Source: Chryseobacterium gleum (GTDB lineage: Bacteria > Bacteroidota > Bacteroidia > Flavobacteriales > Schleiferiaceae). From it: a DNA stretch of 64,000 bases. The position numbers were made by a program, and so were the translations under genes. Under the pieces are notes generated by a model. That model saw only the letters and a list, made by a program, of their open reading frames with translations. It did no database searches and had not been told where the DNA came from. Positions 7,864-16,083 of the stretch are shown in pieces (position 1 is the first letter of the stretch; each line of letters opens with the position of its first letter). The stretch is from assembly GCA_945883565.1 (NCBI GenBank), contig CAMCXO010000004.1:92712-156711 (forward strand), read 5' to 3'.

Positions 7864-9873
7864 ATGAATCCTTTATTAGAAGCTTTTGAAGTTCCTCCTT
7901 TCCATTTAATTAAAACCGGGCATTTTGAAGAGGCCATAAATGAGGCCTTGAATGAGGCCTACACCGAAATTGGAGCCATAGCCGATTTGCACGAAGAGGC
8001 AAACTTCGCCAACACAATTGAAGCTTTGGAGTTTGCCGGAATGGGGCTGAATAGAGTTTCTAACATTTTATTTAATCTGCATTCGGCTGAAACGAACGAT
8101 GATTTAGAATTGGTGGTTCAGGAAGCATCGCCAAAATTGGCAAAATTTGGAAACGATGTTTTGTTGAATCCAAAATTGTTTAGTCGGGTTAAATCGGTTT
8201 ACGATCGCCGGCATGAAGAATTATTAACCAATGAGCAGCTGCGACTTCTCGAAAAAACCTTTAAGTCATTTGTTAGAAACGGAGCACTTTTAAGTGAAGG
8301 TGACCAAGAGAAATTAAGAGAATTAGACCAGTTATTGTCTTTAGAAAGCGTGTACTTCGGTCAAGCGGTACTAAAGTCAACCAATGCTTTTCATTTGCAT
8401 ATTACTACAGATGAGCTCGCTGGCATGCCCGAATCCGCTATTAAAGCCGCCACCGAAGAAGCAAAGGCCCGAAACTATAAACATGGAGGTGTAATAACTC
8501 TCCAACAGCCGAGTTACGTTCCGGCTATGACCTATTTAAAAAACCGGGAGCTGCGAGAAAAACTGTTTTTGGCATTTAACAGCCGTGCTTACAACCAAGA
8601 GGATAACAACCAAGAAAGGGTTTTTAAAATTGCACAATATCGCCATCAAAGGGCGCAATTGCTGGGTTACCCATCGCACGCACACTTTGTTTTAGAAGAG
8701 CGTATGGCCGAAAAACCTGAAAAGGTGATGGAATTTATGCAAGATTTACTCCAAAAAGCAGGTCCGTTTGCCAAACAAGAACTGGCCGAACTCGAGCATC
8801 TGGCCCATGAAGATGGATTGGAAAGCTTGCAGAAATGGGATGTAGCCTATTATGCCGAAAAGCATAAGCAAGCCCGTTTTGCTTTGGAATCGGAAAAATT
8901 AAAGCCCTACTTCTTGCTTGAGAATGTAGTGGATGGCATTTTTAAGGTTGCCTATAATTTATACGGTTTGCAGTTTATAGAAAGGCCTGACATTCCGGTT
9001 TACCACAAAGATGTAAATGTATTTGAAGTGAAAGACGGGGATCGGCATATGGCACTGCTGTATCTTGATTTTTTTCCCAGACAGGGCAAACGCGCTGGCG
9101 CCTGGATGACTTCATTTAGGGAGCAACACATACTAAATGGGGAGGAAAAAAGACCTTTGGTATCTATCGTTTGTAACTTTACCCCACCTAGTCTTGAACA
9201 CCCTTCCTTATTGGGATTTGAAGAAGTAACCACTTTGTTTCACGAATTTGGACATGCCTTGCATGGCATTCTGGCAGAAGGGTCGTATGCTTCCATTAAT
9301 GGCACCAATGTTTTTTGGGATTTTGTCGAACTTCCATCCCAGATTTTGGAAAACTGGTGCTATGAAGCTGAATGTTTAAGCTTGTTTGCACGCCATTATA
9401 AAACAAGGGAGGCCTTGCCACAGTTGGAAGTTGAAAGAATTAAGGCGGCTTCGGCACATATGGAAGCTTTTCAAACCTTAAGACAATTGGGCTTTGCTTT
9501 TCTGGATATGGCATGGCATAACCAAGAACCAGTTGTTCAAGACCTTGAGTCCTTCGAAAATGGGATTTTAGGAAGTATAGACCCTCTTCCCAAACCTTCA
9601 CAAACCTCTGTTTCATGTGCTTTCAGCCACATTTTCCAAGGTGGTTATTCAGCGGCCTATTACAGTTATAAATGGGCAGAGGTACTAGATGCCGATGCTT
9701 TTGAGCGTTTTAAAGAAGAAGGAATTTTCAATTCGCAAGTAGCAGCCGATTTTAGAAGACTATTAAGTCTTGGAGGGCAAGTACATCCAGCTGAGCTCTA
9801 TAGAGCTTTCCGAGGACGCGATGCACAAAACTTGGCACTTTTAAAAAGAGCGAAACTTGTAGCGAGCCATTAA
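7864..9873 (+). CDS. M3 family metallopeptidase (oligopeptidase A / Dcp type)
   Basis: A 669-residue cytoplasmic zinc peptidase; no signal peptide is seen. The HEFGHALH motif lies at residues 460-467 and the third ligand E489 follows in FVELPSQ, as in the M3 family. The C-terminal half has the typical HIFQGGYSAAYYSYKWAEVL region, where tyrosines bind substrate. The family degrades short peptides, including cleaved signal peptides. Oligopeptidase A and peptidyl-dipeptidase Dcp cannot be told apart by eye; the length fits both. Confidence 0.92.
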   Translation: MNPLLEAFEVPPFHLIKTGHFEEAINEALNEAYTEIGAIADLHEEANFANTIEALEFAGMGLNRVSNILFNLHSAETNDDLELVVQEASPKLAKFGNDVLLNPKLFSRVKSVYDRRHEELLTNEQLRLLEKTFKSFVRNGALLSEGDQEKLRELDQLLSLESVYFGQAVLKSTNAFHLHITTDELAGMPESAIKAATEEAKARNYKHGGVITLQQPSYVPAMTYLKNRELREKLFLAFNSRAYNQEDNNQERVFKIAQYRHQRAQLLGYPSHAHFVLEERMAEKPEKVMEFMQDLLQKAGPFAKQELAELEHLAHEDGLESLQKWDVAYYAEKHKQARFALESEKLKPYFLLENVVDGIFKVAYNLYGLQFIERPDIPVYHKDVNVFEVKDGDRHMALLYLDFFPRQGKRAGAWMTSFREQHILNGEEKRPLVSIVCNFTPPSLEHPSLLGFEEVTTLFHEFGHALHGILAEGSYASINGTNVFWDFVELPSQILENWCYEAECLSLFARHYKTREALPQLEVERIKAASAHMEAFQTLRQLGFAFLDMAWHNQEPVVQDLESFENGILGSIDPLPKPSQTSVSCAFSHIFQGGYSAAYYSYKWAEVLDADAFERFKEEGIFNSQVAADFRRLLSLGGQVHPAELYRAFRGRDAQNLALLKRAKLVASH

Positions 9874-9920
9874 TTATTGCTACACACAAACGTGAAATTG
9901 TAAACTCCCCTTTAGATTAG

Positions 9921-9959
9921 ACATTAAAAAGGTTCAAAACCTGCCTATTATTTTAATGT
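9921..9959 (+). repeat. Two-tier inverted repeat in the gap before the TonB receptor gene
   Basis: ACATTAAAA (9921-9929) pairs with TTTTAATGT (9951-9959), and inside it AGGTT (9930-9934) pairs with AACCT (9938-9942). The inner 5-base stem stacks directly on one side of the outer 9-base stem; the other side has an 8-base bulge. There is no U-run, so it is a poor intrinsic terminator. It may be an RNA structure or operator. Confidence 0.45.
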
Positions 9960-10022
9960 AATTTAACAATTGACCATGTTTTTAATAGGGCATAGGCATT
10001 CACCTTTGCGCCTCTATTCTTC

Positions 10023-12407
10023 ATGATGATAATGGTTATTTTGAAAACCTTAAGACACTTCGTTTTTTTACTTCTCGCCTTTCCTTTTTGGCTTGGAGCC
10101 CAAAATTCGTTTACGATAAGCGGAACCATTCGCGATGCGGCTACAGGCGAACAACTTATTGGGGTAAGCGTAGCTGAAGTTAATTTGAGAAAAGGCACTG
10201 TAACCAATGAATACGGTTACTATGCTTTAAACTTACCAGCTGGCAAACACACTATAAGTGTACGCTATTTAGGCTATGAAGATCGCAATCTGGAAATAGT
10301 ACTCGATAAAAATGCTCGAATAGATCTTGAGCTTGCAGAGAGCAGTACGACTTTGAAAGAAGTGGTCGTTACAGAAAGTGCCCTCGATAATCCCGTAAGA
10401 AACACCGAGATGGGTGTAAATAAACTCCAAACCAAGGAGGTTAAAAAGATACCCCAGCTTATGGGCGAGGTGGATATTTTACGCACTCTCACTTTAATGC
10501 CTGGCATCAGCACGGTTGGTGAGGGTGCAAGTGGATTTAATGTTAGGGGAGGTAATGCCGATCAAAACCTTATTTTAGGTGATGAGGCTCCTGTTTACAA
10601 CGCTTCGCATTTGGCCGGCTTTTTTTCAATATTTAATGCCGATGCAGTTAGAGAAATGAAAATCTTTAAAGGCGGGATTCCCGCCGAATATGGAGGAAGA
10701 CTTTCATCGGTACTCGACATTAGGTTGAGAGAAGGCAATAATAAACGGTTTTCAGGTACAGGTGGAATTGGAACCATTTCGAGCAGATTGCTGCTTGAAG
10801 GACCTATCATTAAGGATCGATTATCGTGGCTGGTTTCGGCGAGAAGGTCATATGCCGATTTGTTTATAAGAATGAGCAGCGATCCTCAAATCAACACCAG
10901 TATTTTGTATTTCTACGATTTGAATTCAAAAATCAATTTCAAATTAAACGACAAAAACACGTTTTACTTAAGTGCTTATTTCGGACGCGATGTTTTTGGT
11001 ATTCAGAATGCATTCGGTTTCGATTGGGGCAATTCTACAGCTACACTGCGATGGAACAGTATTTTAAATGCCAAGCACTTTGCAAATTTCACCTTGGTTT
11101 ATAGCGACTATCGTTATAATCTTGGAACTCCAGAAAACAGCGATTTTAACTTCAATTGGCAATCGCGAATTCAGAATTACCTAAGCACTGCTGCTTTCAC
11201 TTGGTATTTATCGCCTGAAACGCAAGTAAAGTATGGTATTACCAATACCTATTATCAATTCGATCCGGCGGTTATTACGGGCGATGTTCAAAATCAACTT
11301 GAACGGCAAATTGCCACTGAACCAGCGTTGTACATTGGTATAGATCAAAAATTAAGTACGAGATGGTCTGTGAACTACGGATTGAGGTACAGCAGTTTCT
11401 TCCGGTTTGGACCAGGCACCGAGTTTGACTACAGAACCGGTGAAACATTAAATGACAGCAGCATAATTGGAAGCCGTTCTTACTCAAATGGAGAGGTAAT
11501 TAAAAGTTTTCTGGATGCCAATGGTTTCGAACCTCGCTTGGCTGCAACGTATTTATTAAATGAAGAGCAAAGCTTAAAATTAAGCTATAACCGTATGCGT
11601 CAATACATACATCTTATTTCGAATACCACATCGGCCACACCCATAGATGTTTGGCGCCCATCTGGCACTTATATAGAGCCGGCTACTTCTGACCAGGTTA
11701 GCATAGGGTATTTCAGAAAAATTGATATAGGTAAGTCCCAATTTGACTTTTCGTTGGAAACCTATTATAAAGACATGAGAAACATAGTCGAGTATAAAGA
11801 TGGTGCGGAATTGATTTTCAAGGAAAATATAGAAACAGAACTCATTGCCGGTCTTGGAAGAGCCTATGGTTTAGAAGTTTTGTTCAGAAAAAACAATGGT
11901 AAGCTTACCGGTTGGATAGCCTACACCTGGGCAAGAACTGAAAGATTGATAAAAGGACAATTTGTTGGTGAACAAATTAACAGTGGAGAATGGTTTCCTT
12001 CTAATTACGATAAAACCCACGACATAAGTATTGTAGCTACTTTTCAAATAAATGAAAAATGGGATGTCGGTGCGGTTTGGGTTTTTCAAACCGGACGGCC
12101 GATTACACCTCCATCAGGAAGAGGCGAATTTGAAGGTATTGTTTACCCAATTTATTTCGACAGAAACAGCGCCAGAACGCCAAACTTTCATAGACTTGAC
12201 TTAAGTGCCAATTATACACCCAATCCAAAACCCGATGGGAAATGGGAATCTTCCTGGGCATTTAGTATATACAACGCTTATAACCGCCGAAATCCGTATT
12301 CCGTGTTTTTCAGGCAAAATCAAGATTTAAGCTTTGTAACAGAAGCTATTCAGCTCAGCATTTTCGGGAGCATAGTACCAGCTGTAACCTATAACTTTAA
12401 ATTCTAA
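10023..12407 (+). CDS. TonB-dependent receptor with carboxypeptidase-like regulatory domain
   Basis: A 794-residue outer-membrane transporter. A signal peptide ends near LGA-Q (residue 26), followed by a carboxypeptidase-like regulatory domain (about 28-110), a plug domain (about 115-230, with VRGGNADQNL and PVYNASHL) and a barrel ending in a C-terminal Phe. The start is the first of ATG-ATG-ATA-ATG; codon 2 or 4 would also fit. It overlaps the DUF4249 lipoprotein gene by one base (TAATG), a pairing often seen in Bacteroidota. No ligand can be assigned. A weak CACCTTTG -7-like element lies at 10001-10008. Confidence 0.9.
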   Translation: MMIMVILKTLRHFVFLLLAFPFWLGAQNSFTISGTIRDAATGEQLIGVSVAEVNLRKGTVTNEYGYYALNLPAGKHTISVRYLGYEDRNLEIVLDKNARIDLELAESSTTLKEVVVTESALDNPVRNTEMGVNKLQTKEVKKIPQLMGEVDILRTLTLMPGISTVGEGASGFNVRGGNADQNLILGDEAPVYNASHLAGFFSIFNADAVREMKIFKGGIPAEYGGRLSSVLDIRLREGNNKRFSGTGGIGTISSRLLLEGPIIKDRLSWLVSARRSYADLFIRMSSDPQINTSILYFYDLNSKINFKLNDKNTFYLSAYFGRDVFGIQNAFGFDWGNSTATLRWNSILNAKHFANFTLVYSDYRYNLGTPENSDFNFNWQSRIQNYLSTAAFTWYLSPETQVKYGITNTYYQFDPAVITGDVQNQLERQIATEPALYIGIDQKLSTRWSVNYGLRYSSFFRFGPGTEFDYRTGETLNDSSIIGSRSYSNGEVIKSFLDANGFEPRLAATYLLNEEQSLKLSYNRMRQYIHLISNTTSATPIDVWRPSGTYIEPATSDQVSIGYFRKIDIGKSQFDFSLETYYKDMRNIVEYKDGAELIFKENIETELIAGLGRAYGLEVLFRKNNGKLTGWIAYTWARTERLIKGQFVGEQINSGEWFPSNYDKTHDISIVATFQINEKWDVGAVWVFQTGRPITPPSGRGEFEGIVYPIYFDRNSARTPNFHRLDLSANYTPNPKPDGKWESSWAFSIYNAYNRRNPYSVFFRQNQDLSFVTEAIQLSIFGSIVPAVTYNFKF

Positions 12408-13267
12408 TGAAAGCCACTACCTGGACACTTGCCTTAATTATAGCAGGCTTGTTTACCGCTTGTGAGGATGTTATAGAATTAGAAGTTCCGGAAGGTGAAC
12501 CACTTATTGTAATTAATGGGCGCATTACCGACAGCGATAGCACTGGAATTGTATTAATGGCTACCGCCCCTTATTTTTCTAATACGGCCTTACCTAAGAT
12601 TTCGGGCGCTAATGTTAGATTGTTTGAAAACAATGAACTTGTAGACGAACTAAAAGAAGATTCGGCTGGATATTATCGTCTTGATTACAGAGGGGTAGTT
12701 GGAAACGTTTACCACATTCGAGTTGAAGTGCCGGATGGCAATCCTTGGTTACCTGGTGGAGTTTGGCAAAGTTTAGGTGAAGAGCTCCGTCGCATTCCAG
12801 AAATTGACTCTGTTTTTTCTCAGTACCGTGAAAATAGGCCTCCTTTTTTAGATGGCATTTATCCTTACTTTATGTTTAACGACCCAGTTGGAGAAGGAGA
12901 TAGATACCGCTTGCGATTATGGCGAAATGATTCGCTTTTAACACGCCCGCAGGAACTTACAACTTACGAAGACCGGTTTTGGGATGGACGAAGTTTCGAT
13001 AACATCGACTTGCCTGCCCCTCAAATTTCGGGCACTCCATTTCCGGCTGGAACCACATTCAGAATCGAAAAAAGTTCTATTTCCAAACGATACTTCGACT
13101 ATTTGGAACTTTTATTTCAGCAAACAGTACAGGTTGGAAGTACATTCGACCCGCCCCCTGCCCCATTATTGGGCAACATTAAATGCGTATCAGACCCCAA
13201 TCGCATTTCGATGGGTTACTTTAACGCCAGCGCCATCCGCATTGCCGGTTTGGAACTTAAAGAATAA
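12407..13267 (+). CDS. DUF4249 domain-containing lipoprotein
   Basis: A 286-residue protein with a lipoprotein signal (LFTAC, Cys at residue 19) followed by the EPLIVINGRITD region typical of DUF4249. Ig-like or CRD-like beta structure follows, and a C-terminal RISMGYFNAS segment. DUF4249 proteins are usually encoded directly after a TonB-dependent receptor and may serve as a cell-surface partner; this is inference from context. Translational coupling is likely because the start codon overlaps the receptor's stop. Confidence 0.85.
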   Translation: MKATTWTLALIIAGLFTACEDVIELEVPEGEPLIVINGRITDSDSTGIVLMATAPYFSNTALPKISGANVRLFENNELVDELKEDSAGYYRLDYRGVVGNVYHIRVEVPDGNPWLPGGVWQSLGEELRRIPEIDSVFSQYRENRPPFLDGIYPYFMFNDPVGEGDRYRLRLWRNDSLLTRPQELTTYEDRFWDGRSFDNIDLPAPQISGTPFPAGTTFRIEKSSISKRYFDYLELLFQQTVQVGSTFDPPPAPLLGNIKCVSDPNRISMGYFNASAIRIAGLELKE

Positions 13268-13400
13268 GATAAAGCGGTTGTAAGGATTGCATTTTGATTT
13301 AAAGTCGTTAATTTAGGGTTAATGCGCACAAAATAGGTAGATTAGACGTTTAAGGGTACAAACTTTGAATGGTTACACCTGTCTAATTAAAAACAATCCT

Positions 13401-14852
13401 ATGAAGCGAATTCTGAGCGTAATTGGCCTTGCCGTTTTGAGTTCTTTGATTACTCTCGCAGCCTATGTGTATTTTTTTCAACCAAAAAATCTTTCTCTTA
13501 ATCAATCTGTTGGCACTTCAGTAAGCCATAACGGGCCAGAGTATAACCGTTTGGTAACTTATACCACGCCTTTTGAGGCCGACTTTACAAAGGCTGCCGA
13601 AATGACAGTTCATGCCGTTGTGCATGTCAAAACGGCCATGCAACGAACCGTTGCCAACAGTCCTTTTGAGTTTTTCTTTGGCATGCCTGGCGGAACTCAG
13701 CAACAAATTGTTGAAGGTACTGGTTCGGGCGTTATTATAAGTGGCGACGGCTTTATTTTAACGAATAACCATGTTATCGAAAATGCTCAAACCATTACCG
13801 TTAGTTTAAATGATGAGCGTGAATATGAAGCCGAACTAATTGGTCGTGATCCTGCTACTGATTTGGCGCTTTTAAAAATCAAGGCCGAAAGTTTGCCACA
13901 TTTACAGTTTACAAATTCAGATGAGGTAAAAGTTGGCGAATGGGTATTGGCTGTAGGAAATCCATTTAATTTAACTTCAACGGTTACTGCCGGAATTGTA
14001 AGCGCTAAAGGAAGAAACATTGGCATTATTCCTGATCAGGCTGCCATTGAAAGCTTTATTCAAACCGATGCAGCTGTAAACCCTGGAAACAGTGGAGGCG
14101 CGTTGGTTAATATAGCTGGTGAGTTGATTGGTATTAACACGGCCATAAGTACGCGAACCGGAAGCTTTGAAGGGTATTCGTTTGCGGTACCCAGCAATAT
14201 TGCGCGCAAAGTGGTAGAAGATTTGAAAAAATACGGAACAGTTCAGCGTGCATTTATTGGTGTAAACATTGGCGATGTTAACCCTAAAATGGCTGAAGAG
14301 TTGAAGTTAAGTGTAGAAAACGGTGTATATGTTGGCGGTGTAGTACCTAATGGTGCAGCGGCCGATGCTGGCTTACTAGAAGGCGATGTGATTATTTCGA
14401 TTGATGGGAAAACTGTAAATAAAAGTTCTCAACTTCAAGAACTTATTGGTCGAAAACGTCCTGGTGACAAAGTGAATGTTACTGTAAACCGAAAAGGAGA
14501 GGAACGGATTTTTGATGTTGAGTTGCGCAATAGACAAGGTACAACTGAGCTTTTATCGGGCGAAGATTTAAAGTTTGGCGGTAGTCTAGGAGCCAAGTTG
14601 CAAAACATTGGCCGCGACGATATGCGGAAATTTGGTATTAACCGTGGATTGAAAGTGGTTGAATTGAAAGACGGTAAACTGAAAAAAGCCGGTATTCCAC
14701 AAGGCTTTATTATTACTAAAGTAAACAACCGTGTGGTTAATAATGCTGAAGAATTTTTGGCCATGGTGGAACGTTTACAACCTGGCGATGGCGTGCTCAT
14801 CCAGGGGTATCTGCCCAACGGCCGTCCCGATTATTTTGCCTTCGGATGGTAA
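13401..14852 (+). CDS. DegP/HtrA family periplasmic serine protease (Do-like)
   Basis: The chosen ATG at 13401 gives a hydrophobic N-terminal segment right after MKR; an upstream ATG at 13365 would add twelve residues in front of it. The 483-residue protein has the trypsin-like triad H124 (NNHVIE), D154 (ATDLALL) and S231 (NPGNSGGAL), then two PDZ domains (about 285-375 and 390-483). Such proteins degrade or refold misfolded envelope proteins, anchored to or free in the periplasm. It is probably a single-gene unit: 133 bases lie upstream, and it is convergent with dinB 10 bases away. Confidence 0.93.
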   Translation: MKRILSVIGLAVLSSLITLAAYVYFFQPKNLSLNQSVGTSVSHNGPEYNRLVTYTTPFEADFTKAAEMTVHAVVHVKTAMQRTVANSPFEFFFGMPGGTQQQIVEGTGSGVIISGDGFILTNNHVIENAQTITVSLNDEREYEAELIGRDPATDLALLKIKAESLPHLQFTNSDEVKVGEWVLAVGNPFNLTSTVTAGIVSAKGRNIGIIPDQAAIESFIQTDAAVNPGNSGGALVNIAGELIGINTAISTRTGSFEGYSFAVPSNIARKVVEDLKKYGTVQRAFIGVNIGDVNPKMAEELKLSVENGVYVGGVVPNGAAADAGLLEGDVIISIDGKTVNKSSQLQELIGRKRPGDKVNVTVNRKGEERIFDVELRNRQGTTELLSGEDLKFGGSLGAKLQNIGRDDMRKFGINRGLKVVELKDGKLKKAGIPQGFIITKVNNRVVNNAEEFLAMVERLQPGDGVLIQGYLPNGRPDYFAFGW

Positions 14853-14862
14853 TTATATTTTT

Positions 14863-16083
14863 TTATTGACGTCTATTGGCTAATAAGGGCGGAGGTTCTC
14901 CATTAAAGGGGTTACTCCGCCCTATTGTTTTGGCATCCATACCCGAAGCCCGCACCACTGCACGGTCGCCATATCGAATTCTAATTCGGTCCATGGCTTG
15001 GTAAAGCCGAATGCGCTCTTCGGTGTCTTCGAAAAGATTAATTTGCTGAGCCCCGCCCACCAAATCGCTAAACCGCACACCAATAAGCCTTACCCTCAAG
15101 CGACGGTTATACAATTTGTTAAACATTTCGCGGATACGTGGTATAAGCAAGTGGTCGGCGGAAGTATACGGTATTTTGTTTTGAAGACTTTGGGTATCGA
15201 AATCAGAATAGCGGATTTTGACTGCTATACAAGCTGTAAGTTTTTTTGCGCGCCTTAGCTGAAAAGCCAGATTTTCTGTCATAGCCGTAAGAATACCTTC
15301 CAGCCTGTGAACATCTATGGTATCTTGGTCGAAAGTGCGTTCGGTCGAAATAGATTTTCGTTCATGAAAGGGGATGACAGGGCTTGGGTCGATGCCTTGT
15401 GCTTTCTCCCAAATTTGCCGACCATTTTTACCCATTACTTTTTCCACCAAATCCGGAGGCATTTCTTGCAGGGTTTGTATGCGTCTAACCCCCAAATCAC
15501 AGAGCATCTGGTAAGTTTTCTCTCCCACCATGGGTATCTTTTGAACCGATAAAGGAGCGAGGAAAATTTTTTCTTTTCCAGACTCTATGCGCATTTGGTT
15601 GTTGGGTTTTGCTTCTCCTGTGGCTACTTTAGACACTGTTTTATTAACCGAAAGCCCAAAAGAAATGGGCAGGCCCGACTGGCTTATAATTTTTTGCCTC
15701 AACTCAGACGCGTATTGATAGGTTCCAAAGAATCGGTCCATGCCTGTAAAATCCATGTAAAATTCATCTACCGAAGTTTTTTCGAACAAGGGTACCGATT
15801 CGCGAATGATATCGGTAACCACTTGTGAATATTTGCTGTATGTAGCGGTATTTCCACGAAGTACAATAGCTTCTGGACATAATTGTCGGGCCATTTTCAT
15901 GGGCATGGCCGAGTGTATGCCAAAGGCCCTTGCCTCGTAACTGCAAGCCGCTACCACTCCGCGGCTGCTCACCCCCCCAATAAGTATGGGTTTGCAATTG
16001 AGACGGCTGTCGAGCAAACGTTCTACCGAAACAAAGAAGCTATCGAGGTCCATATGCACAATTTGTCTTTCGTATGTATTCAT
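14863..16083 (-). CDS. dinB: DNA polymerase IV (Y-family, DinB)
   Basis: A 406-residue Y-family translesion polymerase. Catalytic acidic residues are intact: D12 in HMDLDSFF, and D106-E107 in SVDEFYMD. A beta-clamp-binding stretch QINLF is encoded near 15032-15046. Because the active site is intact this is a working polymerase by sequence, not the inactive ImuB. Its ATG overlaps the stop of the DnaE gene (ATGA), so the two polymerases are translationally coupled. It is probably part of the SOS-type group with the LexA-like and SRAP genes. Confidence 0.95.
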   Translation of the reverse strand: MNTYERQIVHMDLDSFFVSVERLLDSRLNCKPILIGGVSSRGVVAACSYEARAFGIHSAMPMKMARQLCPEAIVLRGNTATYSKYSQVVTDIIRESVPLFEKTSVDEFYMDFTGMDRFFGTYQYASELRQKIISQSGLPISFGLSVNKTVSKVATGEAKPNNQMRIESGKEKIFLAPLSVQKIPMVGEKTYQMLCDLGVRRIQTLQEMPPDLVEKVMGKNGRQIWEKAQGIDPSPVIPFHERKSISTERTFDQDTIDVHRLEGILTAMTENLAFQLRRAKKLTACIAVKIRYSDFDTQSLQNKIPYTSADHLLIPRIREMFNKLYNRRLRVRLIGVRFSDLVGGAQQINLFEDTEERIRLYQAMDRIRIRYGDRAVVRASGMDAKTIGRSNPFNGEPPPLLANRRQ

